NCBI GenBank assembly: GCA_035712365.1
Contig: DASTAW010000003.1
Location: 62,001 to 126,000, forward strand
DNA: 64,000 bases
From: Terriglobia bacterium
GTDB lineage: Bacteria; Acidobacteriota; Terriglobia; UBA7540
Reading direction: 5' to 3'
In this document: piece by piece, positions 36,159 to 44,030 of the stretch
Position numbering within the stretch: the first letter of the stretch is position 1
Layout of the letters: each line of letters starts with the position of its first letter
Notes under the pieces: model-generated
The model's database searches: none
Seen by the model: only the letters and a program-made list of their open reading frames with translations
What the model was told of the DNA's origin: nothing
Position numbers and translations under genes: made by a program

Positions 36159-38147
36159 ATGGCTCTATTTTCCTGGCAATTGTCCCGGCGGAAATTCCTT
36201 GCTGGCGGCACGCTGCTTTCCGGGTTGGCAGGCGGAATGGCCGGCCGCCTCCGGGCGTTTGCGCGTGGTTCGGATTCCGCAATGCCGCGAGATCCTGACG
36301 AGCCTTCGCGCGCCGCGACGAACGCCGCAACTGATGCAGGCATGAACGTCTGGGCCATCAATGACACTGTGCGTGTCGATCCCATCCGCAACCGCCCCTT
36401 TGAAGAGAATCTCAGCCTTTTTCCGGACGGCGTCCGCTCCGGCTACAAGCAGTCCAATCTGGTTTGGGACGCGGCTGCGCGGCGCATCAAACTGAAAGCC
36501 GCGCGCAATGAGACGGTGGCATTCCAACTTGTGATCGAGCGCACCGGAGCCAAGCTGACCAGCGTGAACGTGGCGCTGGCTGATCTGGCCGGGCCGTCTG
36601 GCGCCAAAATCCCGCTCGACAATTTCGACATGTTTCGGGAATGGTACGTGCATGTCCAGCATCCCTCGAAGCAAACCTACACGCTCGGCACAGGCTGGTA
36701 TCCTGACGGTCTGCTGCCCTGTCTTCGCTGGAGCGGCAATCTCTATCCGCACACTTACGTGATGCCGTTCGACCTGCCCGATCCTTTGAACAACGTGGGC
36801 AAGGATCAGCAGAGCCAGGCCATCTGGGTCGACATCTATATCCCTCGTTCGCGTGACGCCGCGCCGCCGGGCAAGTACTCCGCGCCCATCACGATTTCGA
36901 GCGACCAGGCGTCAGCGCAGTTGACGCTGGACCTTCAGGTGTGGGATTTCGAGCTTCCCGAGGAGAGCCACCTCAAGCCCAGCATTCACACCGACACCGA
37001 AATCAACAGCTTCTCCGAGGAGCTGGAACTCAAGTATTACCAGCTCGCGCGCAAACACCGCATTGCGATCTCCTGCCTGGGATACGCCCCGGCCCTGAAG
37101 GTGCGCGGCACCAACGTTGAGATTGACTGGAGCAAATACGACGCGCGGCTCTCCAAATATTTCGACGGCAGCGCCTTCACTTCCCAATATGGATATAGCG
37201 GTCCCGGCTACGGCGTGCCAACCGAATACATCGTTACCCCGTTCGACGCCTATCCCTGGAACCTCTACAAGATTCCGCGTGGCATCCAGCTCAGCGGAAA
37301 AGAGTGGAAGTTCTACGCCCCATGGCCGGTGGCTCCGCCTCGCGAGGGCCCCACGCCCGAATATCGCGCCATCTGGAAAAACGCTTTTCAGGCTTACCAG
37401 GCCCATTTTGACCAGCATCCCAACTGGAATAAAACGGAGCTGGTGGTATTTTTCAACAGCCTCGACGAGTCATATGACGATCTGTCGCGCGGCCGCATGT
37501 TTTACTTCGGGCAGCTTCTCAAGGAATCGAACGTTCCGCGCCTCCGTTATCGCGTGGACGGTTCTTATCCCAGGGAGACCACCAAGCGCCTGGAAGACAT
37601 TCTCCACATTGCCAACCTCGGCCTCGACGACTGCACTCCCGAAAACGCCGCGGAATTCAAAAAGCGAGGAATCGAGCTCTGGTACTACGAAAATGACGCC
37701 GCCATCACCGACGGTGATGGGCTGAAATGCCGCGCCCTGAGCTGGTTCGCCTGGAAGCAGCACACCGACTCCTGGGACATCTGGGAAATGGATTTCAATT
37801 CGCTGCGCGCCTGGCAGTACGCTGCCACATACGACAACCGGAATGGGGCCGGCATGCTGGTCTATCGCGGTGAAACTATGGGTCTGGATGAGCCGGCCGC
37901 CAGCATTCGCTTTAAGGGAATGCGGCGCGGCAGCCAGGACTACGAATATTTCTGGCTGCTCGCACAGACTCCGGGCGGCAGAGAAGTGGCGGACGAAGCC
38001 GTGCGGCACGTTGTGCACGGCACTTACCAGCCGAGCAAAGTGTCCTTCGGCGCGCCCGGCATGTGGATCCACGATCCCGACGAATGGGACCGCGCGCGCC
38101 TCAAAATCGGCGACGCCATCGAGAAGGCCCACGCATCCCCCACGTAG
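36159..38147 (+). CDS. Tat-exported DUF4091 glycoside-hydrolase-like protein
   Basis: GGAGG precedes ATG 36159; a Tat leader (QLSRRKFLAGGTLLSG) opens the 662-residue chain. After a beta-rich N-terminal module, a (beta/alpha)8-like region carries TELVVFFNSLDESYDDLS. The C-terminal DUF4091 segment is IRFKGMRRGSQDYEYFWLLA. DUF4091 proteins are predicted extracytoplasmic glycan-acting enzymes; the Asp/Glu pair in SLDESYDD could be catalytic, which is inference. The gene's TAG stop is the GTAG head of a REP element. Confidence 0.85.
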   Translation: MALFSWQLSRRKFLAGGTLLSGLAGGMAGRLRAFARGSDSAMPRDPDEPSRAATNAATDAGMNVWAINDTVRVDPIRNRPFEENLSLFPDGVRSGYKQSNLVWDAAARRIKLKAARNETVAFQLVIERTGAKLTSVNVALADLAGPSGAKIPLDNFDMFREWYVHVQHPSKQTYTLGTGWYPDGLLPCLRWSGNLYPHTYVMPFDLPDPLNNVGKDQQSQAIWVDIYIPRSRDAAPPGKYSAPITISSDQASAQLTLDLQVWDFELPEESHLKPSIHTDTEINSFSEELELKYYQLARKHRIAISCLGYAPALKVRGTNVEIDWSKYDARLSKYFDGSAFTSQYGYSGPGYGVPTEYIVTPFDAYPWNLYKIPRGIQLSGKEWKFYAPWPVAPPREGPTPEYRAIWKNAFQAYQAHFDQHPNWNKTELVVFFNSLDESYDDLSRGRMFYFGQLLKESNVPRLRYRVDGSYPRETTKRLEDILHIANLGLDDCTPENAAEFKKRGIELWYYENDAAITDGDGLKCRALSWFAWKQHTDSWDIWEMDFNSLRAWQYAATYDNRNGAGMLVYRGETMGLDEPAASIRFKGMRRGSQDYEYFWLLAQTPGGREVADEAVRHVVHGTYQPSKVSFGAPGMWIHDPDEWDRARLKIGDAIEKAHASPT

Positions 38148-38203
38148 CGGCGGCTTTACGCCGCCATCACGGCCCGAACGTGGCGAGGTAAACTCGCCGC
38201 TAC
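38144..38203. repeat. REPIN (family 1, copy A) starting at a stop codon
   Basis: 60 bp with GTAG head and CTAC end. The left hairpin is GGCGGC-TTTA-GCCGCC type; the right hairpin is GGCGAG-GTAAA-CTCGCC. Bases 38145-38147 are the stop codon of the DUF4091 gene. Confidence 0.85.
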
Positions 38204-38546
38204 TCCTTGAATCTGGAATCTTGGATCTCAAATTCCCCAGGCTACCGCCGCCAGCATTTTCTGATTCTGAAATCTCCAATCTCAAATCTGCGACCCCCGA
38301 TCGAGGTTCCGCCCCGCCGCCCTTAATTCCCAAACCCGCCTCACTACCACTCATCACTAACCACTGCTTCCTGGTGTCGGAGGTACCACGACGGGTGAGG
38401 GGTCTTCAGGAGGGTCGGGCTCCAACCGGCAGAGTAATTCCGGCTTGATTCCATTTCCTCTCGGCGAGAGAATCGAATCACACAGCCGGTCTTCGCTTGT
38501 GAATCCTGGGGGTGTGGTTGCGGAAGCAACTGGAAGGAGCAGACTG
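38204..38546. other. Gene-free stretch with degenerate intergenic tracts
   Basis: No gene is seen. It contains GATTCTGAAATCTCCAATCT (38263-38282), close to GATTCTAAAATCTCCAATCT at 43042-43061, and a CACTA-type tract (CACTCATCACTAACCACTGC, 38347-38366). The GYD gene's ribosome site (AAGGAG) is at the end. Confidence 0.45.
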
Positions 38547-38837
38547 ATGCCTACCTACATCTCTCTCTGCAATTGGAGTCAGCAAGGGATCGAGAAAGTC
38601 AAAGAGAGTCCCGCCCGGCTTGACGCCGCAAGAAAAGCCTTTAAGGCTGCGGGGGCGGACCTCAAACAGTTCTATATGACCCTGGGCCGATACGATTTTG
38701 TGATCCTCACCGAGGCGCCAGACGAAGCGACAGCCGCCAAGGCGGCACTTAACCTGGGGAAAGCAGGAAACGCCCGCACGGAGACGTTCCGTGCTTTCAC
38801 TGAAGACGAATATCGCAAACTCCTGGGCAGCCTGTAG
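38547..38837 (+). CDS. GYD-domain protein
   Basis: A 96-residue protein from ATG 38547 with AAGGAG upstream. It has the GYD pattern: TYISLCNWSQQGIEKVKESP, then QFYMTLGRYDFVILTEAPDE and NARTETFRAFTEDEY. GYD domains form small ferredoxin-like dimers of unknown function, widespread in soil bacteria. The TAG stop lies in a GTAG-headed hairpin, and a strong terminator follows. Confidence 0.85.
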   Translation: MPTYISLCNWSQQGIEKVKESPARLDAARKAFKAAGADLKQFYMTLGRYDFVILTEAPDEATAAKAALNLGKAGNARTETFRAFTEDEYRKLLGSL

Positions 38838-38855
38838 AGGGGCGTCCCACGCCTC
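38834..38855. repeat. Single REP-like hairpin at the GYD stop codon
   Basis: GTAG (38834-38837, containing the stop TAG) is followed by stem GGGGCGT (38839-38845), loop CCC and ACGCCTC (38849-38855), one G-T wobble. It has the REP layout but a sequence of its own. Confidence 0.45.
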
Positions 38856-38916
38856 GGCTTGCCGGGCGCTCTTCATCGGTAACTTAGCCGGTTGGCTCAG
38901 CAGAAATCGGAGAAGC

Positions 38917-38951
38917 AAGGAGAGCAGGTCATTCCTGCTCTCCTTTTCTGT
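38917..38951 (+). terminator. Intrinsic terminator after the GYD gene
   Basis: A perfect 12 bp stem (AAGGAGAGCAGG, 38917-38928) with a 5-base loop and its complement (38934-38945), followed by TTCTGTTTC. Confidence 0.85.
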
Positions 38952-39076
38952 TTCAAGCTTTACTTCCCAGCCGGGCCAGCGTTCCGCCACGACTTGCCTG
39001 TCGCCCATCATTAACCACTATTCACTATCCATTGCATTTTTCATCCTTCATACTCCACACGTCATATTCCCCCGTC

Positions 39077-39215
39077 CTTCAGAATTCCTAATTTTCCTTG
39101 GCCACTAATCACTGACCACTAACCCCTGACCACTGCTCTTTTCAATTGCCTCTCGCCCCTGCGCGTGGTATAAATCCATGGAAATTTGCAAGACCCACAG
39201 CAAGACCAATGCAGG
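39077..39215 (+). repeat. ~140 bp direct repeat, copy upstream of RAYT
   Basis: It aligns with 39977-40116, offset by 900 bp, at roughly 80 percent identity by eye. Shared text includes ACTAATCACTGACCACTAAC and CTCTTTTCAATTGCCT, then a TATAAA box and CAGCAAGACC. Confidence 0.8.
39146..39174 (+). promoter_or_regulatory. Promoter-like motif in the upstream repeat
   Basis: TTGCCT (39146-39151), 17 bases, TATAAA (39169-39174). The same boxes and spacing are kept in the second repeat copy although the spacer has diverged. It points toward the RAYT gene. Confidence 0.5.
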
Positions 39216-39250
39216 GTGGGCCTAGCGGCTCGCCCCTCGTGCTTTTATTT

Positions 39251-39309
39251 GTAGCGGCGGCTTTACGCCGCCATCCGGTTCGAAAGTGGCGAGATAAACT
39301 CGCCGCTAC
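39251..39309. repeat. REPIN (family 1, copy B)
   Basis: 59 bp, GTAGCGGCGGCTTTACGCCG at the left and GATAAACTCGCCGCTAC at the right, directly upstream of the RAYT gene. The right stem reads GGCGAG/CTCGCC. Confidence 0.85.
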
Positions 39310-39327
39310 GGTGCTACGATTCCTGCG

Positions 39328-39843
39328 ATGTCACCGCCCAGTTTCATTCGTAAACGCAACCGGCTCCCACGTTCTTACTATCTAGGTCGGCAGTGGTACT
39401 TCATTACAGTTTGCAGCGCAGGTGGTAGATCGGCCTTTTCCGGCGGCGGTCTTGTAGAACTCCTGCTCGACCTCCTGAGGAGGCAGTGCCACGCGAGCTC
39501 ATTTGACCTGCACGCCTACTGCTTTATGCCAGACCACGTGCATCTTGAGTTGGCTGGACAGTCTGATGACTCAGACTTGATTCAGCTTCTTCACGATTTC
39601 AAGGGCGTAGCCACGGCGCTGGCCCGCCGCCTGGGCGTCCGGAAACTTTGGGAGAGAGGATTCTACGACCACATACTCAGGGAGAATGATGACCACAACG
39701 CTGTAGCATGGTACATCTTCAACAACCCGGGGAGGAAAGGTCTCACCCAGGACGCGCGGGATTGGCCCCATTCGGGTTCCTGGATGTTCGACTGGAAAAA
39801 GGCAATGGCCCCAATCAAGCCCTACCTCCCACCCTGGAAGTAG
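39328..39843 (+). CDS. REP-associated tyrosine transposase (RAYT, IS200-like Y1)
   Basis: The 171-residue protein carries the HUH motif (PDHVHLEL, about residues 68-75) and the region of the catalytic tyrosine (LWERGFYDHILREN, about 110-123), with YIFNNPGRKG after it. These mark RAYT proteins, single-domain Y1 transposases that cut single-stranded REP hairpins headed by GTAG. It is flanked on both sides by GTAG-headed paired hairpins, as known for RAYT loci in gamma-proteobacteria. It has no IS ends of its own and should act in trans on REPs. Confidence 0.92.
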   Translation: MSPPSFIRKRNRLPRSYYLGRQWYFITVCSAGGRSAFSGGGLVELLLDLLRRQCHASSFDLHAYCFMPDHVHLELAGQSDDSDLIQLLHDFKGVATALARRLGVRKLWERGFYDHILRENDDHNAVAWYIFNNPGRKGLTQDARDWPHSGSWMFDWKKAMAPIKPYLPPWK

Positions 39844-39864
39844 CGGCGCACCCGTGCTGCCGTC
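39840..39864. repeat. Degenerate REP at the RAYT stop codon
   Basis: GTAG at 39840-39843 includes the RAYT stop codon; CGGC-GCAC/GTG-GCCG can form an imperfect hairpin. It is followed directly by the complete copy C. Confidence 0.4.
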
Positions 39865-39923
39865 GTAGCGGCGGCTTTACGCCGCCATCAGGTTGGAACG
39901 TGGCGAGGTAAACTCGCCGCTAC
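39865..39923. repeat. REPIN (family 1, copy C)
   Basis: 59 bp, GTAG head, same two-hairpin layout as copy A (right stem GGCGAG-GTAAA-CTCGCC), ending CGCCGCTAC. Confidence 0.85.
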
Positions 39924-39976
39924 GCCAGCCTCCATCAAAGCCCCTCTCGCCGTTTGCGTCTCTGTCTTTGTAGCGG

Positions 39977-40116
39977 CTTCAGAATTCATAATTTTCTTGG
40001 GCGACTAATCACTGACCACTAACCCCTATCCACTGCTCTTTTCAATTGCCTTTCCACTTCACAAGTGGTATAAAACCGTCGCAATTGTAAGACCTACAGC
40101 AAGACCAAAATTGCAG
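39977..40116 (+). repeat. ~140 bp direct repeat, copy downstream of RAYT
   Basis: Second copy of 39077-39215. It lies upstream of the methyltransferase gene and keeps the promoter-like boxes. Confidence 0.8.
40046..40074 (+). promoter_or_regulatory. Promoter-like motif in the downstream repeat
   Basis: TTGCCT (40046-40051), 17 bases, TATAAA (40069-40074), oriented toward the methyltransferase gene about 180 bp away. Confidence 0.45.
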
Positions 40117-40256
40117 CCCGTGGCCGTCACAACACGCACGCTGAACAGCCTTCCATCTGTGATATTCTTGGTAGCTGTTTGCGTGACCAGCGATATATTA
40201 ATTATTCTAAAGACGTGGGGGTAACTGCCGAAACCTAGGTAGGATCGGACGCGAAA

Positions 40257-41324
40257 ATGGGAACTAGGCTTCGCGACGCGAATTCGGCATTGGTACTCAG
40301 CCAGCCTGATTGGCCGTTGGTTGAATCGGTTGCTGAAGAGGCTGGCCTGGTCGCCGAGGGTGACCATCTCATGGCAAGCTTTGTTCCGCCGGAGATTGGC
40401 CACATCGGTCGAGACCACCAAACGGCCCTGCCTCGTATCGCCAAAGATCCCCACTTAACCCGTTTGATTGACCAGGCTCTCCGGCAAATCCCGACACAAC
40501 ACGTGATTTATTCGGGAGATGCAAGGCGCATGGCTTTCCTCATGCCTGAGAGCGTGCACCTTGTCGCCTGTTCGCCGCCGTACTGGACGCTCAAAGAGTA
40601 CAGGGAGACGGAAGGGCAGCTCGGCCACGTTTCAGACTACGAGGGTTTTCTGGCAGAACTGGACCGGGTATGGTCACACTGTTACCGCGCACTGGTGCCG
40701 GGCGGCAGGCTCATCATCGTGGTCGGGGATGTGTGCCTTTCCCGCCGAAGGAATCATGGCCGCCATACCGTTGTGCCTCTCCACGCTTCGATTCAGGAGC
40801 ACTGCCGCAAGCTCGGCTTTGACAACCTGCAGGGTGTCTTCTGGCACAAGATTGCCAACGCAGCGTATGAAGTTGAGAACGGTTCCGGCTTTCTGGGCAA
40901 GCCTTACGAGCCGAATGCGGTGATCAAGAACGATGTCGAGTATATCCTGATGCAGCGCAAGCCCGGAGGCTATCGCAGTCCTTCAGTAGCCACGCGCGTC
41001 ATGAGCGTCATCTCGGAAGAGAATTACCAGAAATGGTTTCGCCTCGTGTGGGATGACCTGCCCGGCGCGTCAACAAGGGACCATCCTGCCCCGTATCCCG
41101 TCGAGCTTGCTGAAAGGCTCATCCGCATGTTCAGTTTCGCGGGTGATACGGTTCTCGACCCGTTCCTTGGGACCGGGAGCACCAGCATTGCGGCAGCCCG
41201 ATGCGGCCGCAACAGCCTTGGCGTCGAGATCGACCCGCACTACCGTAAGACGGCGTCTAACCGACTCGCCAATGAGACGGCGGGTCTCTTCAGCAAAGTC
41301 ACCCTTCAACTCCACGGAGATTAG
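40257..41324 (+). CDS. Type II DNA methyltransferase (SPPY class)
   Basis: The 355-residue enzyme has catalytic motif IV as SPPYW (residues 106-110) and AdoMet motif I as DPFLGTGS (about 301-308) near the C-terminus. This order, IV before I, is the beta class. SPPY is more usual in N4-cytosine methyltransferases, DPPY in N6-adenine enzymes. It lies 8 bp before a PaeR7I-like endonuclease gene, so it should protect that enzyme's site. Whether it makes 4mC or 6mA is not settled by the motif alone. Confidence 0.9.
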   Translation: MGTRLRDANSALVLSQPDWPLVESVAEEAGLVAEGDHLMASFVPPEIGHIGRDHQTALPRIAKDPHLTRLIDQALRQIPTQHVIYSGDARRMAFLMPESVHLVACSPPYWTLKEYRETEGQLGHVSDYEGFLAELDRVWSHCYRALVPGGRLIIVVGDVCLSRRRNHGRHTVVPLHASIQEHCRKLGFDNLQGVFWHKIANAAYEVENGSGFLGKPYEPNAVIKNDVEYILMQRKPGGYRSPSVATRVMSVISEENYQKWFRLVWDDLPGASTRDHPAPYPVELAERLIRMFSFAGDTVLDPFLGTGSTSIAAARCGRNSLGVEIDPHYRKTASNRLANETAGLFSKVTLQLHGD

Positions 41325-41332
41325 CGTGCCGA

Positions 41333-42064
41333 ATGGATAAGCCAGATGACAGGGTTCGCGCTGCCGTCAGGTACTTTTGGCAGACCAGAACGAAACAGGC
41401 AACCACTCAGGGCAACAAAACCGGAATTAAGGATTATGGCAGCCGAGGGGCAGTGACCGGCGGCAAGCAGATCGATGGCTTTATCAAAATTGTTGCTGAT
41501 CTGCTCAAGGAAAGCGAGCTTTCTCCGGACTCCATCCACATCGACAAAAAGCACGTGGTGCTTCCAGGATGGTTCCGGCCCTCAAAGGAATGGGACCTGG
41601 TTGCCCTCATAGACGGAACGCTTCTGGCAGTCGTGGAGTTCAAGTCGCAAGTCGGCTCTTTTGGGAACAACTTCAACAACAGGACAGAAGAAGCGCTGGG
41701 AAACTCGACCGACATCCTCACAGCGTACAGGGAGGGCGCTTTTAAGGGCTCGCCGCGCCCCTGGGTTGGATACCTCATGCTCTTAGAGGACGCACCGAAG
41801 TCCCGAAACCTCGTTGACGTTCAAGAGCCGCATTATCCCGTATTTCCTGAATTTCAAAATACGTCATACGCTGATCGCTACCGTATCCTTTGTCAAAAAC
41901 TCGTCCGCGAAAGGCTCTACGACGCCACCTGCCTGCTCCTCTCTGATGCGGTGGGTGGCCTGCGCGGCGAATATTCTGAGCCCTGCGCAGAGATCGGCTT
42001 CCGGAATTTTTCAGCATCACTCACCGCCCACGCCCTGGCATTTGCAAGGGCCCATAGGAAGTAG
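41333..42064 (+). CDS. PaeR7I-like type II restriction endonuclease
   Basis: At 243 residues it is close to PaeR7I in length. The predicted PD-(D/E)xK centre is D88 (EWDLVAL) with E102-x-K104 (VVEFKSQVGSFGNNF). The blocks GAVTGGKQIDGF and NFNNRTEEALGNSTDI are shared with the PaeR7I family as I recall it, whose members cut CTCGAG. It is expected to cut unmethylated DNA of that or a related site. The methyltransferase precedes it in one operon. Its TAG stop lies in GTAGCGG, resembling a REP head. Confidence 0.88.
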   Translation: MDKPDDRVRAAVRYFWQTRTKQATTQGNKTGIKDYGSRGAVTGGKQIDGFIKIVADLLKESELSPDSIHIDKKHVVLPGWFRPSKEWDLVALIDGTLLAVVEFKSQVGSFGNNFNNRTEEALGNSTDILTAYREGAFKGSPRPWVGYLMLLEDAPKSRNLVDVQEPHYPVFPEFQNTSYADRYRILCQKLVRERLYDATCLLLSDAVGGLRGEYSEPCAEIGFRNFSASLTAHALAFARAHRK

Positions 42065-42081
42065 CGGTGGTTGTTAAGCGG

Positions 42082-42163
42082 GTAGCCACGGTCAATGACT
42101 TGTTGACCGTGGGTCCTTACTGAGGTAAAAGCCCACGGACAGGAGAACGCTGTCCGCGGCTAC
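42082..42163. repeat. REPIN (family 3)
   Basis: GTAG head at 42082, hairpin CCACGGTCAA/TTGACCGTGG, spacer, second hairpin CCCACGGACA/TGTCCGCGG and CTAC end. Same architecture as families 1 and 2 with different stem sequence. The 520 bp gap 42065-42584 holds mainly such elements. Confidence 0.7.
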
Positions 42164-42255
42164 CGTCTACCGAGCTCCGGAGGAGCGGCAGAATTTAGCC
42201 CATAGCGCAAGCCGTTAAAAGGCAGTGGTTGGTGGTTAGTGATGGGTGGTGAGTT

Positions 42256-42278
42256 GTAGGGGAGGGCTTCGCCCTCCC
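42256..42278. repeat. Single REP-like hairpin
   Basis: GTAG followed by a perfect 8 bp stem GGGAGGGC (42260-42267), loop TTC and GCCCTCCC (42271-42278). No inverted partner is seen next to it. Confidence 0.55.
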
Positions 42279-42490
42279 GCATTGTTTTTACAGCGTGTTT
42301 ATCCTGCCGTCAGTAAGCGATTATCCGCCTTTTCAATCACCCAATTGCAAATCGCTCAAACATTCAATCGACTGACCCCTCACCCGTCCCGTCCACGCCG
42401 GGACACCCTCTCCCCAAGGGGCGAGGGATTTGGCGGGAAGTTGAACGATTGCCAACGGCCGCCACTCCCCGTAAGATGGGCATGGAGGAT

Positions 42491-42543
42491 GTCGCGCCGG
42501 GCGATGAATCCTCAGGCGCTGTGGGCCATGAAGCCCGCGCTAC
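42491..42543. repeat. Degenerate REPIN-like element
   Basis: GTCGCGCC at the left and GCGCTAC at the right; inner pairs GCGCC/GGCGC and GGGC/GCCC. It ends in CTAC and has two short hairpins, but the left head is GTCG rather than GTAG. Confidence 0.4.
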
Positions 42544-42584
42544 AAAAACTCGCCCGCCCGGCAATTCAAAAGGAGGATGCTGGC

Positions 42585-43004
42585 ATGGAAGCACTGAGCA
42601 CCAAGGACATCAGTTTAGAACAGGCCCTGCTGATCGTTGGGAAGGCAATTGAAAAGGCAAAAGCCATCAAGACCAAAATGGACATTGCCGTGGTGGACGC
42701 CGGCTGCAACCTGAAGGCCTTTGCCCGCATGGACGGAGCGTGGCAGGGCAGCATCGACATTGCCATCAGGAAGGCTCGTACCGCGCGCTTTTTTGACATG
42801 CCAACGGGCGAGATTGGTAAGCTCTCGCAACCCGAGGGCCCGCTCTATAACATTGAGCATTCGAACGGCGGACTCATCACCTTCCCGGGCGGCGTGCCCA
42901 TCAAAACAGCCGACGGAACCATTATCGGCGCGGTGGGCGTGAGCGGTTCAACCGTGGAAAATGACCATGAGGTGGCCCAGGCCGGCTCCGACGCCTTGGG
43001 ATAA
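42585..43004 (+). CDS. HbpS/GlcG-family (DUF336) protein
   Basis: AGGAGG eight bases before ATG 42585 sets the start; 139 residues is the family size. Blocks [35 protein letters not shown] and [12 protein letters not shown]...[13 protein letters not shown] are typical of the GlcG/HbpS fold. HbpS of Streptomyces binds heme and signals redox stress; GlcG sits in glycolate operons. The specific ligand here is unknown. Confidence 0.88.
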   Translation: MEALSTKDISLEQALLIVGKAIEKAKAIKTKMDIAVVDAGCNLKAFARMDGAWQGSIDIAIRKARTARFFDMPTGEIGKLSQPEGPLYNIEHSNGGLITFPGGVPIKTADGTIIGAVGVSGSTVENDHEVAQAGSDALG

Positions 43005-43475
43005 CATCGTAGGCGAGGGCCCCCGCCCCCGCGCCGGGTTTTTGATTCTAAAATCTCCAATCTGCGATGCACCGAGCGTACGCCGTGCTGGCCCTCCGTC
43101 CACGTCATCCTGTGGGACCTGTCCGCAAATCATCGGGACGACGAAGGATTTCCTGCTGCCTGCCAGCAGGTCAGCAAACGACACACATGTAGGCTATCAC
43201 CCTCAAAACACCCCGAAATGAGACGCATGGGATTTTCGGCATTCGGATTCCAAAAATTTCAAGTTGCTGACAACGCAAAGGTTAAGCGAATTTTGGTTAT
43301 CTCCATTTTAGGGTCTTTGGAAAAGCTGTCCCATTTTCGCGCACTGAGCACAATTTACACTTGCGAAACATAATCCATTGTCTTCTAGCCTCCCGCAAAA
43401 ACCAGCCGCGCGCTGGAAGAAAATTGCACCATTCCCTTCCGCGTTTGCGTAATAGAGAATAGACAGGAAGGGCAT
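43005..43475. other. Gene-free stretch upstream of the sigma-factor operon
   Basis: No gene is seen. A REP-like GTAGGCGAGGGCCCCCGCC lies near 43009 and GATTCTAAAATCTCCAATCT at 43042-43061 repeats text from 38263. The last 200 bp presumably hold the promoter of the sigma gene. Confidence 0.4.
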
Positions 43476-44030
43476 TTGAGCAGGGTTGCCGAACAGGTTG
43501 TTGATGCTGCAATCGCGCGATGCGCCGATGGCGACCATTCTGCCTTCGCCGAGATCGTGCGCGAGCACCAGGCGATGGTTTATAGCGTGGCTCTGCATTT
43601 CCTCAAGAGCCCGTCGACGGCGGAAGACGTTGCGCAGGACGTCTTCCTGGAGCTTTACCGCAGCCTCGGCAGCATCAAGTCCGGCGCGCACCTGCGATTC
43701 TGGCTGCGAAAGGTCACGTGCCACCGCTCGATTGACCGCGTGCGGCGCACCAAGCCGGACGGAATGCTCAGTCTGGAAGACGTGCCGGAGCCCGCAGAGC
43801 TGGACCACACGCGCGATCCGCTGATGGAAGAAAGGCTGTGGAAGCTGGTGGGAACGCTTCCTGACAAGTCGCGAATGGCGGTCATCCTGCGCTACCAGGA
43901 AGAGATGGAACTCCACGAGATTGCCCAGGTGATGGAGATTCCAATCAACACGGTGAAGAGCTCGATCGACCGGGCGCTGGAACTTTTGCGCACCAAGCTC
44001 ACCCGATCGATGGCAGGAGTAAAGGTATGA
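43476..44030 (+). CDS. ECF-type RNA polymerase sigma factor
   Basis: The 184-residue protein (TTG start) has region 2 (AFAEIVREHQAMVYSVALHF, SPSTAEDVAQDVFLELYRSL) and region 4 (LPDKSRMAVILRYQEEMELH, EIAQVMEIPINTVKSSI). It directs RNA polymerase to an unknown regulon. Its 3' end overlaps the next gene by 4 bp (ATGA), which encodes a likely anti-sigma partner. Confidence 0.93.
   Translation: MSRVAEQVVDAAIARCADGDHSAFAEIVREHQAMVYSVALHFLKSPSTAEDVAQDVFLELYRSLGSIKSGAHLRFWLRKVTCHRSIDRVRRTKPDGMLSLEDVPEPAELDHTRDPLMEERLWKLVGTLPDKSRMAVILRYQEEMELHEIAQVMEIPINTVKSSIDRALELLRTKLTRSMAGVKV

Noticed and set aside
38144-39923. Regular repeats considered as a CRISPR array
   Set aside because: Copies are hundreds of bases apart, palindromic in pairs and flank a RAYT gene; no cas genes.
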